Positions 34,903 to 46,189 of a stretch of 64,000 nucleotides of DNA are shown here, piece by piece. Position 1 is the stretch's first letter. Each line of letters begins with the position of its first letter. This DNA comes from Merzomyia westermanni. Its lineage: Eukaryota; Arthropoda; Insecta; Diptera; Tephritidae. The position numbers were made by a program, and so were the translations under genes. The notes below the pieces were generated by a model. It was not told where the DNA came from, searched no databases, and saw nothing but the letters and a program-made list of their open reading frames with translations. The stretch lies in assembly GCA_949987695.1 (NCBI GenBank), contig OX465291.1:66560946-66624945 (forward strand), in the 5' to 3' direction.

Positions 34903-36295
34903 CACGGCTAAAAATAGTAGCCTAAATTTTAAACCATTCGTCGGTTTAAGCAATTTTTTAAACGTTTTTGTAATAAACTCCAAACCGAATTAGATTTAAA
35001 AGTGACCTGAAAAAAAACTCTAAAATTTTTTAAATTTATTTTCATTTATTTCTGAAAGCTTTTTCAAGTCATTGAATTTTTCTCTAAACAGTTTTATGTG
35101 CGCCGTAGATCAGTGGGAAGGCAAGAGCATAGTGTAATAAACCACAAGGTGAAGTAAATAAAAAGAGACAGAAAACGTACGCTTTCTAAAATCGTACGGG
35201 TGTATTTTCCAGAATTTTTGCCTGTTTTTGTAAAAAAAGATTAAAAAAATTTGTTTTTGTATTTTAATCTAACGTGAAGAATAAACAGTTGAGCAAAAGC
35301 GAGAGGTGAAAGGGGTCACATCCATGGATAAGTCATTGACTGGTACTTTACTGCCTTTTACGACTCTTAAATGGTTTCCTGCCTTTTGCTCTGGTATGGA
35401 AAATTTTACAATTAAAATATGTAGCTTTACAGAGGCTTCTCGGCTGGAATCTATCCAAATGGTTTCTTACTAAAACAATTTCGTGATAGATCTTATTCTG
35501 AGTCGATAGCAAACTGTATTTAGCTCCAATCTTTGACGGAAACTAAAGAACATACCACCACAAATTGAATAAGAAGCTTCTCCATAAAAGTTTTCACACT
35601 TGCCTTATGAAACTATTACTTATTACTTTGTTTTTTGTTTTATAGTTAATTGATTGTTCGCCGTATTGGAAGGATATGTTTTTGACTCACTTTTTACATC
35701 AGCTTTTTCAATTATAAAGCGTCGTTTTAAAATTTTGTCTTTGTGAGGTACTGTTAAGCGCATTGTCAAAGATGCAGGATAGTGCTACCATACTCCTTGG
35801 TTGTATATGAGTCGGAATCGTTGCACCGTTTAGGTCCTGTGAAATGAAGAAATTTGCTTTTCTAAAGGTCTTGATACATTTTTTTGTAAACAAATTGAAC
35901 TTATTTCATAGCGATATCAACAATGAAAGTATTGATTTTACACGGGCCTTACTATAGTGATATGTCAGTTACTGTATTAGGTGAAAACTCCTTAAACCCT
36001 TGCAGAAATCTACAGTTCTGTGATATCATTGAAGGATATCTCTAAAGATAAATTTCCTTTTTCCAGAAAATATCTTCCACGATATGATTTGCTTCACCTT
36101 GTTGATTACACTGCAAGACGACTCTGATACAAATGTTTTTTGAATTGTTAAGACATTTCCGGTTTAAAATTGAAACACTTTTTTTCACTGTCATTTTCTC
36201 GAAAACTGCCACAATTTAAATTCTAAACCAAATTTGGTTTGGACATATATGTAGCCCAGAAAAGTTTAAAATTTAGTTTAAAATTTTTAGCCGCG
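34903..36295. mobile_element. Inverted-repeat element with CRCGGCTAAAAAT tips
   Basis: Left tip CACGGCTAAAAATAGTAGCC after TA (34901-34902). The right tip, reverse-complemented, is CGCGGCTAAAAATTTTAAAC with TA outside (36296-36297). Further inward, AAGGCAAGAGCATAGTGTAATAAACCACAAGGTGAAG on the left is roughly inverted at 36085-36120 (the reverse complement includes CTTGCAGTGTAATCAACAAGGTGAAG). The arms are therefore about 260 bp but diverged. The interior (35290-35400) holds a relic of the GTTG-type repeat (GAGGTGAAAGGGGTCACATCC). No transposase was seen. Confidence 0.55.
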
Positions 36296-36297
36296 TA

Positions 36298-36916
36298 GTA
36301 AATAGTAGTTTTTAGAGTGAAATGCTCTTAATACTTTAGTACATTTTTATTGTACATCATGTAAGTATATTCATATCAACAAACCATTCTTATTACTGCA
36401 ACAGCGACGCGAAAACCCGAAGCAAAGTGAAAGTTAAATGACCAGTTTGATTTGTTGCAGTCAATTTTTATTTTTTATTTTAATTTTGTAAAAGGCTTGT
36501 GTGGTCAATTCTTGTTTATTGCAATTAAATTCACTTCATTATTAACTTCTAAGTGATGTCCTTCCCAATTCTGACCGAGCTGGTAGTGTTGCTCAATATA
36601 ATTTTGCACATCCGCACAGAATTTTATAAAAAGTTGTCTGCATAGTCATTTGACCAAAATTCAGAAAATTTGATATCTTGGCCATATGTTTATTCTTTCC
36701 TTACAAGCTTTTTTATAGTGTGACAAACATGGCCTAGTATCTTGTAAATATTTTTCAAAGGCGAAATTTACCTTGAATAGGCAGTACATTTTTTTTTTGA
36801 AATTTATTCCAATTGTTAAGTATAGTGAAGTAATATTTATTTTTATAGACACATATCTATATACATATATGTATATCTGATGACCGAATTTTAATTAAAA
36901 TGACCTAAAGCTTCGT
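36298..36916 (-). other. No gene; small RTE LINE fragment
   Basis: 36552-36625 matches 62528-62600 on the minus strand (CCTTCCCAATTCTGACCGAG, GTGTTGCTCA). It is therefore a short piece of the RTE-like reverse transcriptase. The rest is A+T-rich without features. Confidence 0.5.
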
Positions 36917-37797
36917 TCACTCTAAATCTGTACGCAGAAAGTATACCGCAATTCCGTGATAACCTGTTGAACGCTAAATATTTAAATGTGTTACTAAAGA
37001 CCATTTATTAGCTTATTAATTTTATTTACAATAATATTAAAAATCTTTGTTATGTATGAACCCTTCTTTTTAATAGAAGACATCATTTTTTGAACAGTCT
37101 TTCTGCGGCATGTTGATTCCAAATAGGTAATATTAGTTCATATTTTTTTATAGCCTTGCCACTGCTCCCCAAACTGTATTTGACCATAGTCCAGAATTTT
37201 TCTATTGGTCGGAGCTGGGGGCAATTAGGTGGATTCATGATTTTTGGAATAACATTAACTCCCTTGCTTTATTACCAATTCTATCCATAGTACAGCCTTT
37301 AAATTTTGTCAAAAGTTGATCATATAGCAATCGCAAACGTCTTTTCCCTAAAATGTTCTGCTTATCTGACCTATTTGGGTATTTTATTGCATGGTAAGTC
37401 TTAAGGCCCGCACCTAATTTTATACGTCTGGCTGTACTTATACTGGTACCACATTTTTTCGCGCGATCATTGTCTGGCAAACCTGGGTTCTTCTTTATTG
37501 AGGTAAGTATTTTCTTCACTAGTTCTGGGTTACGAGTTCATCTTGTTACGGTTTTTTTTTAGCTCTTTCTATGGTCAATTTTCTTTTATATCTATTTCTT
37601 ACACAAATTTGTTCAGAATTAGTTCGCGTTTTTGGTATTCCATTGCCGATTAAAACTATAAAAGATGAACACTCAAACTGAAAACTCGAACACATATTTC
37701 CCAATAAATTCTAAAGCCATGGTTACTAAGATCATTTAGAACATTGGACGAGTAGCTGTATAACGGCCTATATAGTGCGTAAAGATTTAGAGTGAAT
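36917..37797 (-). mobile_element. Tc1-like element, internally deleted
   Basis: Ends TTCACTCTAAATCTGTACGCA on the left and, inverted, TTCACTCTAAATCTTTACGCA on the right. No clear TA duplication is visible, so the exact limits are uncertain. The minus strand encodes the N-terminal and C-terminal parts of a Tc1/mariner-superfamily transposase with the catalytic middle missing. Confidence 0.7.
37040..37560 (-). pseudogene. Tc1-like transposase remnant
   Basis: The minus-strand frame at 37235-37519 reads NPELVKKILTSIKKNPGLP, then STARRIKLGAGLKTYHAIK and KQNILGKRRLRLLYDQLLTKF. This is the helix-turn-helix and linker region of a Tc1-like transposase. It then runs into a stop. Downstream, another frame (37140-37240) gives NCPQLRPIEKFWTMVKY-like sequence, the region around the last catalytic residue. 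The block holding the first two catalytic residues is absent. Dead element. Confidence 0.7.
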
Positions 37798-39335
37798 GAT
37801 AGTTTATGATGTGATTTGGCAATTTTCATTTTTTTTTTTAACCCATATTGGATTAGCCTACTATAAAGTAATCCAGTAACTGGTATAATAGCGATGCATA
37901 CACTAACTAGTATTATAACTTATATGATACTGATGCAGAGACTGGTAATTGATATTTCGTATGACACAGCCATAAAAAATAGTAGAATAGTTGCTAATAT
38001 GGATATAACATAGAACTTAGACTGGTGGGCTGTATATGTATATTAGTATGAAACTAATATACTACTAGTAATTTTGACTGCTGGGTACTTCTAGAGTAAC
38101 CGGAGATATGCTTATGTGTGTAATATGTACCGGGTGTAAAGTCGCCACAAACGCTGGGTAAAGCCATGAGGAATGTGAACACCACTGAATAGACACAGTT
38201 ATAAATGTTTTCTTGTATGTATAAACATATGTTTACCAATGTATGGAACTGTATGCGTCAAGTTTTTTTAGACGTTTGTATTGCGAAAAAAATTTAAATA
38301 AACAACATCTGCACAGCATATGCACATATACGTGGGACGAGACGACTTACTGCAATCCACAGCAACATTACCATGAAAGAAAATTTATCAAAATGTCACC
38401 AACATTCGCACTCTGCTTGATATGCGCACCTTCCGCATGCAGGAGCGCTTTGTTTATCTACGTAAGTTAGCATGTGTGTAGAAAGGTGACATTGCCAGAC
38501 ACAGACACAACTATTGCAACAGTAAAAGTATAAACAATGAAAAAGGAAGAAATTGTAAAAATAAAAATCATTTATACCACAAATGAACAGCAGCCGAAGC
38601 ACAGGAAAATAAAAATAATTGTAGTTGGACTAGTGCAAAAACACATATGGGTGCAGTCATAGCCTCCAAAAAAATGTGCGCAACAGATAAAAGGTTTAAC
38701 GCTATCTCTGAGAGACAAGATTTTTTATTAAATTGAAAGGTCTTGTAAACTAAGGCTTAGCTAGAGTCTTACTTTAAGTTTTTAATGTGGGTATACAGTT
38801 CCGGCAGGATTTCGATGGGGCAATGCATGGCATTAAAAACAACTATGTTTTTAGACAAGGCTACATACCCTATTGAGCGATTTCTTGATGCTGAGAAAAA
38901 TTGGTCCAGCAGCATGTAAATACTACCGTGCGATTTTGGCTAACGTCGTAAGTTCTGCCTTCTCAATACTAGATAAAAAGAACACAATATGGGCATGTTC
39001 TCCTTCGAAGTACAAAAACTAAGACTTATGGGTCTATTATCACACGGGTCCTAATTATAGAGCAGGAGCTTCGACGAAGAGGGCGTAATATTAAATGTCC
39101 TTGGCATGTTCAACAAGAACCTTTTTCTTAAGACATAAGATATCTGCGGCTGAGTTGAATGCAGCTAGCTAGGAAGGGAGAGTCCCTTCGGAAATATCAT
39201 TGAGAAGAGGTATGTCAGTATAACTAAGTTATTATGAGGCTAATAACATTTTCCTTATTATAATTACTCAATTTTGTTTAGGGTATACGCATGTTTTTGT
39301 AATAACTAGTGCAGGGAAAACCATTGTTAGATATA
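37798..39335. other. No gene recognised
   Basis: Short unsupported frames only. The stretch 38770-39200 has a more balanced base composition and may be a relic, but I could not identify it. Confidence 0.35.
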
Positions 39336-39337
39336 TA

Positions 39338-40220
39338 CGAGGTGTGTTCAAAAAGTATCGCGAATTTTGTGTTTTTTCAAAAATTATTTATTTATTCATG
39401 AATATCTATTTTGTCCCCTTCAAAGTAATCCCCATGAGATATTATACACTTGTGCCAACGGTTTTTCCAAACTTCGAAGCACTTCAAAAAATCATTTTTT
39501 TGTATCTTGTTCAGGTCTTCCTTCGATGCCGTCTTTATCTAGTCAAGAGAAGCGTAACGTCGACCTTTCATGGGCCTCTTCAGTTTAGGGAACAAGAAAA
39601 AGTCACAGGGGGCCAGATCTGGGAAATACGGTGGCCAATTTTTGTTCTTCCACAAATCCGGGCGTTTCTGGCGGATTGCTTCACGCAAATTGCGCATAAC
39701 TTGCAGGTAATATTCCTTATTGACCGTTCTTCCCTGTGGCAAGAACTCATGATGCACCACGCCCCTGCAATCGAAGAAAACTGTCAGCAAAACTTTCACA
39801 TTCGACCGAACTTGGCGCCCTGTTTTCGGTCTTGGTTCGTGCGGCAGCTTCCATTGAGATGATTGAGCTTTGGTTTCCACGTCATAACCATAAACCCACG
39901 ATTCGTCACCAGTTATGACCCTCTGGAGCAAATTTGGGTCGTCGCGGACAGAGTTTAACATCTCATTACCAATGTTCATGCGATGCTGTTTTTGGTCACA
40001 ATTGAGCAATTTTGGTAAAAAAATAGGTAAAAATCGCAGACGATCCAAAACACTTGCAAGCAAAGCAGCTGTCAACAATTAACTGAACATTCAAAATGGC
40101 CGAGCTTGTCGGCATAAGTGAGAGACATGAGTACCAACATAACGCCACAAAAAATTCGAAATTCGAATATACGTAACCAGCGAAAATTCAAAATTCGCGA
40201 TACTTTTTGAACACACCTCG
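39338..40220 (-). mobile_element. Mariner (DD34D) element, copy 2, internally deleted
   Basis: 883 bp between TA duplications (39336-39337, 40221-40222), with the same 32-bp TIRs as 6044-7301. Relative to that copy it lacks a segment between GGTGGC and CAATTTTTGTTC near 39634, and most of the N-terminal coding half near 40016. It retains some bases near the right end (about 40099-40150, GGCCGAGCTTGTCGGCATAAG) that copy 1 lacks. So neither copy is simply derived from the other. Confidence 0.92.
39392..40018 (-). pseudogene. Mariner transposase remnant (copy 2)
   Basis: It preserves LLNCDQKQHR, VITGDESWVYGYDVE (first catalytic Asp; copy 1 has F at the residue before Y) and QGRTVNKEYYLQVM. The frame then jumps from KNKNWP straight to PYFPDLAPCDFFLFPKL. 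The second catalytic Asp and its HHDNAPAH context are deleted, while the third remains. The 7-T run at 39499-39505 keeps the frame that copy 1 loses. Confidence 0.88.
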
Positions 40221-40222
40221 TA

Positions 40223-40580
40223 TGCCAAAGACAAGCTGCACTTTTTATGTGGTATCAAGTTCATCGCAAGCGGTCATTTATTAATGTTTTAGCGTTTTAT
40301 TTAAAAACCAACTATATAACGCAACATACAAATGTAACTTAAAATATTTGCCTCTAATAATAATTTTAGTGCAGAACAATAAGAATTTTTTAAACTTCGT
40401 TTTGCTTTACTAATTTTTGTGAAAATTTTTTACATGAAATTCCTGATGGTCCCATCCTTACGAAAATAGTAATTAAATATTATGTTTTCAACGAAGACCC
40501 ACTCTTTCAAGCAAATGATGCTTCGGACTAAATAGGTAATTGAGAAGTAACGCCCGCTCTCCATGAACAAAAGTAACAAT
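40223..40580. other. No gene recognised
   Basis: A+T-rich; nothing supported. Confidence 0.4.
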
Positions 40581-40584
40581 CAAT

Positions 40585-40845
40585 AGGTCACTTTTCATAC
40601 CCGTCCTGCTGTATGGTTCAGAAGCTTGGACACTGCCAACACTTGATGAGGCGGCTCTGGGAGTATTCGTAACAAAGGTTCTTCGAAAGATCTATGACGA
40701 GCTGTATGAGCTATATGCAAACACAGACATAGTCCAATGAATTAAGCCCAGCGGCTTCGTTGGCTAGGCCATGTTGTGCCCATAATTCAAGATGCTCCGG
40801 GGCAGAAGGTAGAAGCAGATAATACAAGACGACGCTAGACCCTGT
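40585..40845 (+). pseudogene. RTE-like LINE relic, C-terminal piece
   Basis: The frame near 40600 reads VLLYGSEAWTLPTLDEAALGVF, then KVLRKIYDELYELYANTDIVQ with stops. This closely follows the minus-strand LINE at 61900-62108 (LLYGAEAWTLTTSDEAALGVFERKVLRKI). It is short, broken and without a 5' part. Confidence 0.7.
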
Positions 40846-41810
40846 TAACCACTCTAAGATCTGTGACCACACAACTTTTAACAACATGCCGCCATAGCTT
40901 TCAATATAGAAGCCAAACCATACACTTAGGTCACTAGCTGAGAGTACTTGGGGAAAAAGATAAATAAACCCTTCGGGTAACCCATCACATCACTAGAATG
41001 CTCGTCGAGCTTAGCAGACAACCACTGGAGAAACACTCTTTATGAAAGCGGAAAATCACTTACGCACCAAGGCTAAATACTTGGTGCAAGGTAGTATAAT
41101 AAAATGCAACAGCGTCATCTTGATCCACCTCCCCGGCAAAGTAAGGAAACATCTCGGTTAGCGCTATGCGGTTTGATCCAAAAGCGCCAGCAGTAGCTGC
41201 ACAAGAATGCAAACTCCCTAGGTAGCTCGATTACTTTGACTAAACTCCGTCTAAGTCATGTTTTTGACTACTAAAAGCTAATTATGATCCAATCGTTGAA
41301 GGAGCTAGTTTCTACGGACTTGCTTTAGAGGTGGTTGCTGACAATGTAGGCAGGGCGAAGTGTCAGGGTTAGCGAAAAATCTGTACGGGTCATGTAAATC
41401 AGGTGCTAAACGTCAGTTGCTTTGCATAAGTACAAAGTGAAATGTTCGCAAAATAAAAATTCGATGTCGCGATGTTATCAAATTCGCTGCATACATTTAG
41501 GCGCGTTCTCGGTGCACACGGTGCGTTCTCGCACATCACCAAATTTGTTGGTGCTTTTCATATTTTCATATTTATGGCCGATGCATATTTTTGAGTAAAT
41601 TATTCAATTAAAGTAATGAGTTTATTACTTTTTTATATTAGGGAAAATAAATTAAAATGACCAGTTGCATTCCGAAAGAAATAAAGCAAAAGCATATAAA
41701 ATTATCTGACGAAACCACAGTAAAGAAAATATGCTTGGCCTTCTCTTGGAGTACACATTACGTAGGCAATAAGGTTAATTCTGTTTTGCAAAATTTTCTT
41801 ATTTAGCTAA
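40846..41810. other. No gene recognised
   Basis: Moderately A+T-rich sequence. 40860-41380 has mixed composition and may be an old relic, but no motif was identified. Confidence 0.35.
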
Positions 41811-41814
41811 ATCA

Positions 41815-42795
41815 TTTACTTCAATACCAAATTTTATGTGTTTTTCGAAATGCTCTACATAGATACAAAGATGGTTCTGAAGTTATTTATAGTCGAAATT
41901 TTATATTTTGTTCATTCACATGAGGACCACCATGCCCATTACCCAAAATTAAAAAAAATCAATAAGATCATCAGGTTATTGTTTTCCCCTCTATCTCCCT
42001 TTTAGAAAACTTTAGTACAAAAATGGTTGTCCACGTCCATAGTATACTTTGTATCAAGTTTCGCCATTGTGTCGGTACTGAAGTTATTAACAGTCGAATT
42101 TAAAAAAGTTAGAAAAATGGCTTGACTTGCCCACTCTCCAAGATTTTGCAAAAATCGTATACAGAATAATAACGTTGATGTAACTGCCATAATATATAAT
42201 TCTACTTGAGACAGTCAATAAGATATGGATAGTTCCGTATTTCTACCCCTTTTTCAGATAATTTTTATGAAAGAGTAGGGTGGTCGAAAAGCGATTTCGC
42301 TTATTTTCTATGCCAAATATGGGCGTATGTAAGTTTCGTTATTCTAGCATAAACGGTTCTGAAGTTATAAACAGTCGAAGCATAAAAATAAGTTCATTCA
42401 TATGTGCCACGCCCCTTTCCCAAAAATTTGGTAAATTCGTCAATAAATTACAAATGTTCTATTATTGTAGCTCCTTTAATTATTGAAATATATCATTTTA
42501 TACGTTTTTCGAAATTTTCGATATCGAAAAAAGGAGCGTGTTTATGGTTCGATTTTGCCTATTTTAAATAGCAACCTACCTTGGCCGGAAAATAACCTGC
42601 GTGCAAAATATTATTCAAATATCTCATTTCTGTGCTCAAGTTATCGTGTCCACGGAAGTACGGACATGTCTTAATCGATTCCTCTGTTGATTCCAAGAAC
42701 TTTGCTATATATATATCTCAATTATTTTATACCATTACAACCACCGTTATTTGGACAAAACTATAATACGCTTTGTACTATTCAGCTAGGTATAA
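41815..42795 (-). repeat. Dispersed repeat family Q, copy 2
   Basis: The reverse complement of its right part matches 1020-1320 block by block: ATTATAGTTTTGTCCA(A/T)ATAACGGTGG, AGAGGAAT, CATGTCCGT, GATAACTTGAG, TTGCTATTT and the TCGATATnGAAAATTTCGAAAA block. The left part adds modules of the GTTCTGAAGTTAT type repeated at 41875, 42077 and 42357. It is internally modular like family R. Confidence 0.65.
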
Positions 42796-43400
42796 AAAGG
42801 ACTAAACTCCAAAACCAAACAATTTACATAATAAGTAGATATCTGTGTCACTATATTAAAAGGAGAAAAATATGATTTAATGCAAGTAAAAAAAAATGTT
42901 AAATAAATTTTATGACATATGGCAAAGCTGTTCAATCTTATTCTCATAAAACCCCCCCAAGTCTGTGTTGTTGACAAATTATGAATATTTATAAATACAG
43001 AATCGCTTGGTTGTGTGTTTTCGTTTTTTCGACTTTATTTTTATTTTTTAATTCTACTTCTAAATACTTTGGGAAGTACCTACCTATAAAAATACCCTAA
43101 AGGTTTGGGCCCTGAATATTGAAACTAAGGAGTGTAAGCATTTCCCATAGTAAATACATTTTTTTAGGCGTTTCCCCTAATATTTCGGGGTGGGACATAA
43201 AAAATATCAGTTACAAAACAAGTGCTCTAGAGTAGATATACACATATGTATGTGTGTACATATATTAGATCTATTGAAAAAGAAATACTTAAATGATTAA
43301 GTCCGTCTATGAATAATTGAGCTAATGATTCATTCAGTTTTGCTATTTGCCATACTAATTACATGGACGATTTTTTATTCTAATTCACGTAACTAAATGA
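42796..43400. other. No gene recognised
   Basis: A+T-rich with TATATG runs; no supported feature. Confidence 0.4.
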
Positions 43401-43833
43401 AGGTACTCTGTAGCCCGTTTCTGTAACCTTTCGATAGGAATTTTAACGCAAAGTGCAACCCTGTTATGTAGTTATCGCTGAATAGTGTTTCTATAAGTGT
43501 GGTAAAAATGTATTTTCGTTATGGATTTCGATAAAAATAACGATGCCTATAATTGCAGTGATAACAAGTGTAAAATTAAAAGTAATTGCATTATGTGCAG
43601 ATTTTTAACGTTAATAATATTTATTAAAAATTAATTGTTATAAAAAAATAAAAACAAAAATAAAATGTAAGAAGAAGTTGAAAAAAAGAAATAAAAATTT
43701 GCCACGATTCTCCCGCTAGTTAGAGCAATATCTTATCTACTTAGGCCTTTTTGCCTATCAGTTTCTCATTTTTACTTAACACACTACGATCATATCGCAA
43801 GGTGAATTTTTTTTCAAGCCATGCGATACATAA

Positions 43834-44320
43834 CACTGTGCTACACCAAAAAATGCAGGGGCTCTCACATGGGTTTTTGGTTTCATCATGGCCCATAAAA
43901 CACTACCTCATTTGCGGTTTTTCCCCACAACTTCGTTTTTAAATTTTTTGCGTACAAATATAATACAACCCTGAAATTCTTGAAATTACAAATTCGAGAT
44001 GCTATAACTTTCTTGTTTCTTGATCGAATTACAATTTTTTTTTTATTTGAAAGCTGTTTCTATTACCTTTGAAACAAGCAAAAGAGTTTGCAAATCGAAA
44101 AAAAAGTAAATTTTTTTAAAAATGTTCGTTTTCGGCACTTTGTTATTGGATATTGAAGTTATAAACAATGGGTTTTAAACCTTTACAACAAAACACATAA
44201 AATCAGCTTTCCAAAAAGCAAAAGTAAATTAAAATTGATTCAAAATTACGGTAGTAGTGCTTCATAAAGTGAGTAAGCCTTTTTTTTTTTTAAATGTTTT
44301 CGTTTTGTTTGTTGTCAGCG
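43834..44320 (+). repeat. L2 left inverted-repeat arm
   Basis: Inverted match to 45630-46140, with some indels in A/T runs. The inner end is GTTTTCGTTTTGTTTGTTG. Confidence 0.88.
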
Positions 44321-44678
44321 ACTGGACCATAAATACGACTTCTGCGCCACCTAGCTACAGAGGTTTGATTACATATATATCAAACATACGTGCCAAATAT
44401 GAATAAAATCTGACCATAAATACGGATTTTGTAAATATAGCGACTCCAGCGCCATCTATATATATAGATTAATATTTTCATACAAAGTAGGTATGAACTT
44501 TCACAAAACTGAGTATAGAGCGATCTGAGTGTCCTCTTTGTTACTTGTCAGAATTGGTCAGTTTACTTTACATTTTTTCCATAAAGGTTTTGTATTAAAT
44601 TGGTGGAGGCCATTTGATATTGTTTTAGTGAATTTATTGTGAAATAAAGAATTGCGAAATAATTACATCTTAAGTGTG

Positions 44679-45608
44679 ATGAAAAAGATAATTTTTGCGA
44701 AATTGCCGCGTCGTCAAACAAAGAGCTTATTTCGCTTTATAAAGAATATTTCGGTCGATCCTATGTGTACGATATGTGGTATATACCCACAGTTTGTTGC
44801 TTGTGGTGCTATTCGTCGTTAAGGTCTTGGAAGATAAATCCCAGTGTATCATTCACTTTTGATGAGCCTGTTGCTTGGCTTCCACAACGTATCCACCTAA
44901 AAAATAATTGTTACTTCTGTTTGACGATTACAAAAGGATGTCACTTCAAAGTAAGACGAAATATTAAATATGCTGATGTTGACCATGTTATTAAGAGTGT
45001 AATGCGTGAGAAAGGCGATGTCAATCAAACAGCGGTATGGGAAGTATCACCAAGTTTAAGTGGCTTCGAATCGTCTATAGCCTTTTTTGAACCTGCAGCT
45101 TCAGTATACATTCCACCTTTAAATGGAATGAACGAACCAGATATAGTTTCTCGAGCAGAGTTTGAAGACCTTGTACGCGATTTAGAACTGTTCAAAAGAC
45201 AGACAGAACTTTTAGGTTCAAGAATGGATCAATGGAAGCATTTGCAAGAGGATGTGCATACTACATTTCGTAGAACTGAAGAAACTATTGCATTTGGTAC
45301 ACTATTTAGCCAAAGCACTAAATATTCGAACTTGGTTTTTTGCAATGATGTAAGTGCATTGTTTGAAAAATTTAGCTATAACCATATCCCAAGAGATTGG
45401 CGTCTATTCATCGACGGTTCAATAAAAAGTACACTTGAAATGTTTGTTATGTAATTGTATATTCTAGTTTCATTTAAATTGCAACATGTCAATTAAGATG
45501 CACCATCTGCACGCGCATTTGGACATGTTTCCATCAAATTTAGGCCAGATGAGCGATGAGCAAGGAGAAAGATTCCACCAGGAAATACTAAAAATTGCTC
45601 TCCGATGA
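44679..45608 (+). pseudogene. Orphan-family (candidate DDE transposase) gene of L2, deleted
   Basis: Three pieces in different frames. (1) 44679-44822: an ATG-started frame with DPMCTICGIYPQ, the first CxxC. (2) 44765-45454: CCLWCYSSLRSWK, the second CxxC, then WLPQRIHLKNNCYFCLT, LELFKRQTELLGSRMDQW and NHIPRDWRLFIDGSIKST, ending soon after. The switch between frames falls between the two CxxC pairs, so a single-base shift probably split one zinc-binding module. (3) 45480-45608: NMSIKMHHLHAHLDMFPSNL followed by GQMSDEQGERFHQEI. From memory, full-length relatives in insects read DWRLFIDSS, then a long middle with a CxDLK phrase, then HSHLDxFPxNxG and EEQGERFHQD. The middle is therefore deleted here. 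The conserved Asp in FID and the acidic DEQGE motif are candidates for a DDE active site; that is inference, since the family is annotated as uncharacterised as far as I know. Confidence 0.7.
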
Positions 45609-45629
45609 CTGTTGCAGCGCCGAATATAA

Positions 45630-46140
45630 AAAACAAACCAAACGAAAACATTTTTAAAAAACAAAAAAAAAAAGGTTTACTTTATGAAGCACTACGACCG
45701 TAATTTTGAATCAATTTTAATTTACTTTTGCGTTTTGGAAAGCTGATTTTATGTGTTTTGTTATAAAGGTTTAAAACCCATTGTTCGTAACTTCAATATC
45801 CAATAAAAACGTGCCGAAAACGAAAATTTTTTTTTTGGAATAAAAGACCAAAACTTGGTAATTTTTAGGTCGATTTGCAAACTCTTTTGCTTGTTTGAAA
45901 GGTAATAGAAACATCTTTCAAATAAAAAAAATTTGAATTCGATCAAGAAACAAGAAAGTTATAGCATCTCGAATTTGTAATTTCAAGAATTTCAGGGTTG
46001 TATTATATTTGTACGCAAAAATTTAAAAACGAAGTGATGGGGAAAAACCGAAAATGAGGTAGTGTTTTATGGGCCATGACGAAACCAAAAAACCTTGTCA
46101 GAGCCCCTGCATATTTTTTTTCTGATTTTGTAGCACTGTG
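45630..46140 (-). repeat. L2 right inverted-repeat arm
   Basis: It starts just after the C-terminal gene fragment and runs to TGTAGCACTGTG. It is the inverted copy of 43834-44320. Confidence 0.88.
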
Positions 46141-46189
46141 TAATCATTCGTTATTTAACGAAAAGTTACAGAAACGGGCTACTGAACTT

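Larger units (their letters stand above)
43834..46140 (+). mobile_element. Element L2: very long-TIR element carrying a deleted orphan gene
   Basis: Inverted arms of about 480-500 bp (43834-44320 and 45630-46140) begin CACTGTGCTACA / CACAGTGCTACA. They share long blocks such as CATGGCCCATAAAACACTAC, TATAATACAACCCTGAAATT, GAGATGCTATAACTTTCTTG and ACAAAACACATAAAATCAGC. Between them is a plus-strand gene remnant. A second inverted pair lies outside: GTAGCCCGTTTCTGTAAC at 43410-43427 and its reverse complement at 46166-46183. The true element could therefore be larger, with extra sequence inserted on the left (43437-43833). No clean target duplication was found. Superfamily unknown to me. Confidence 0.75.
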
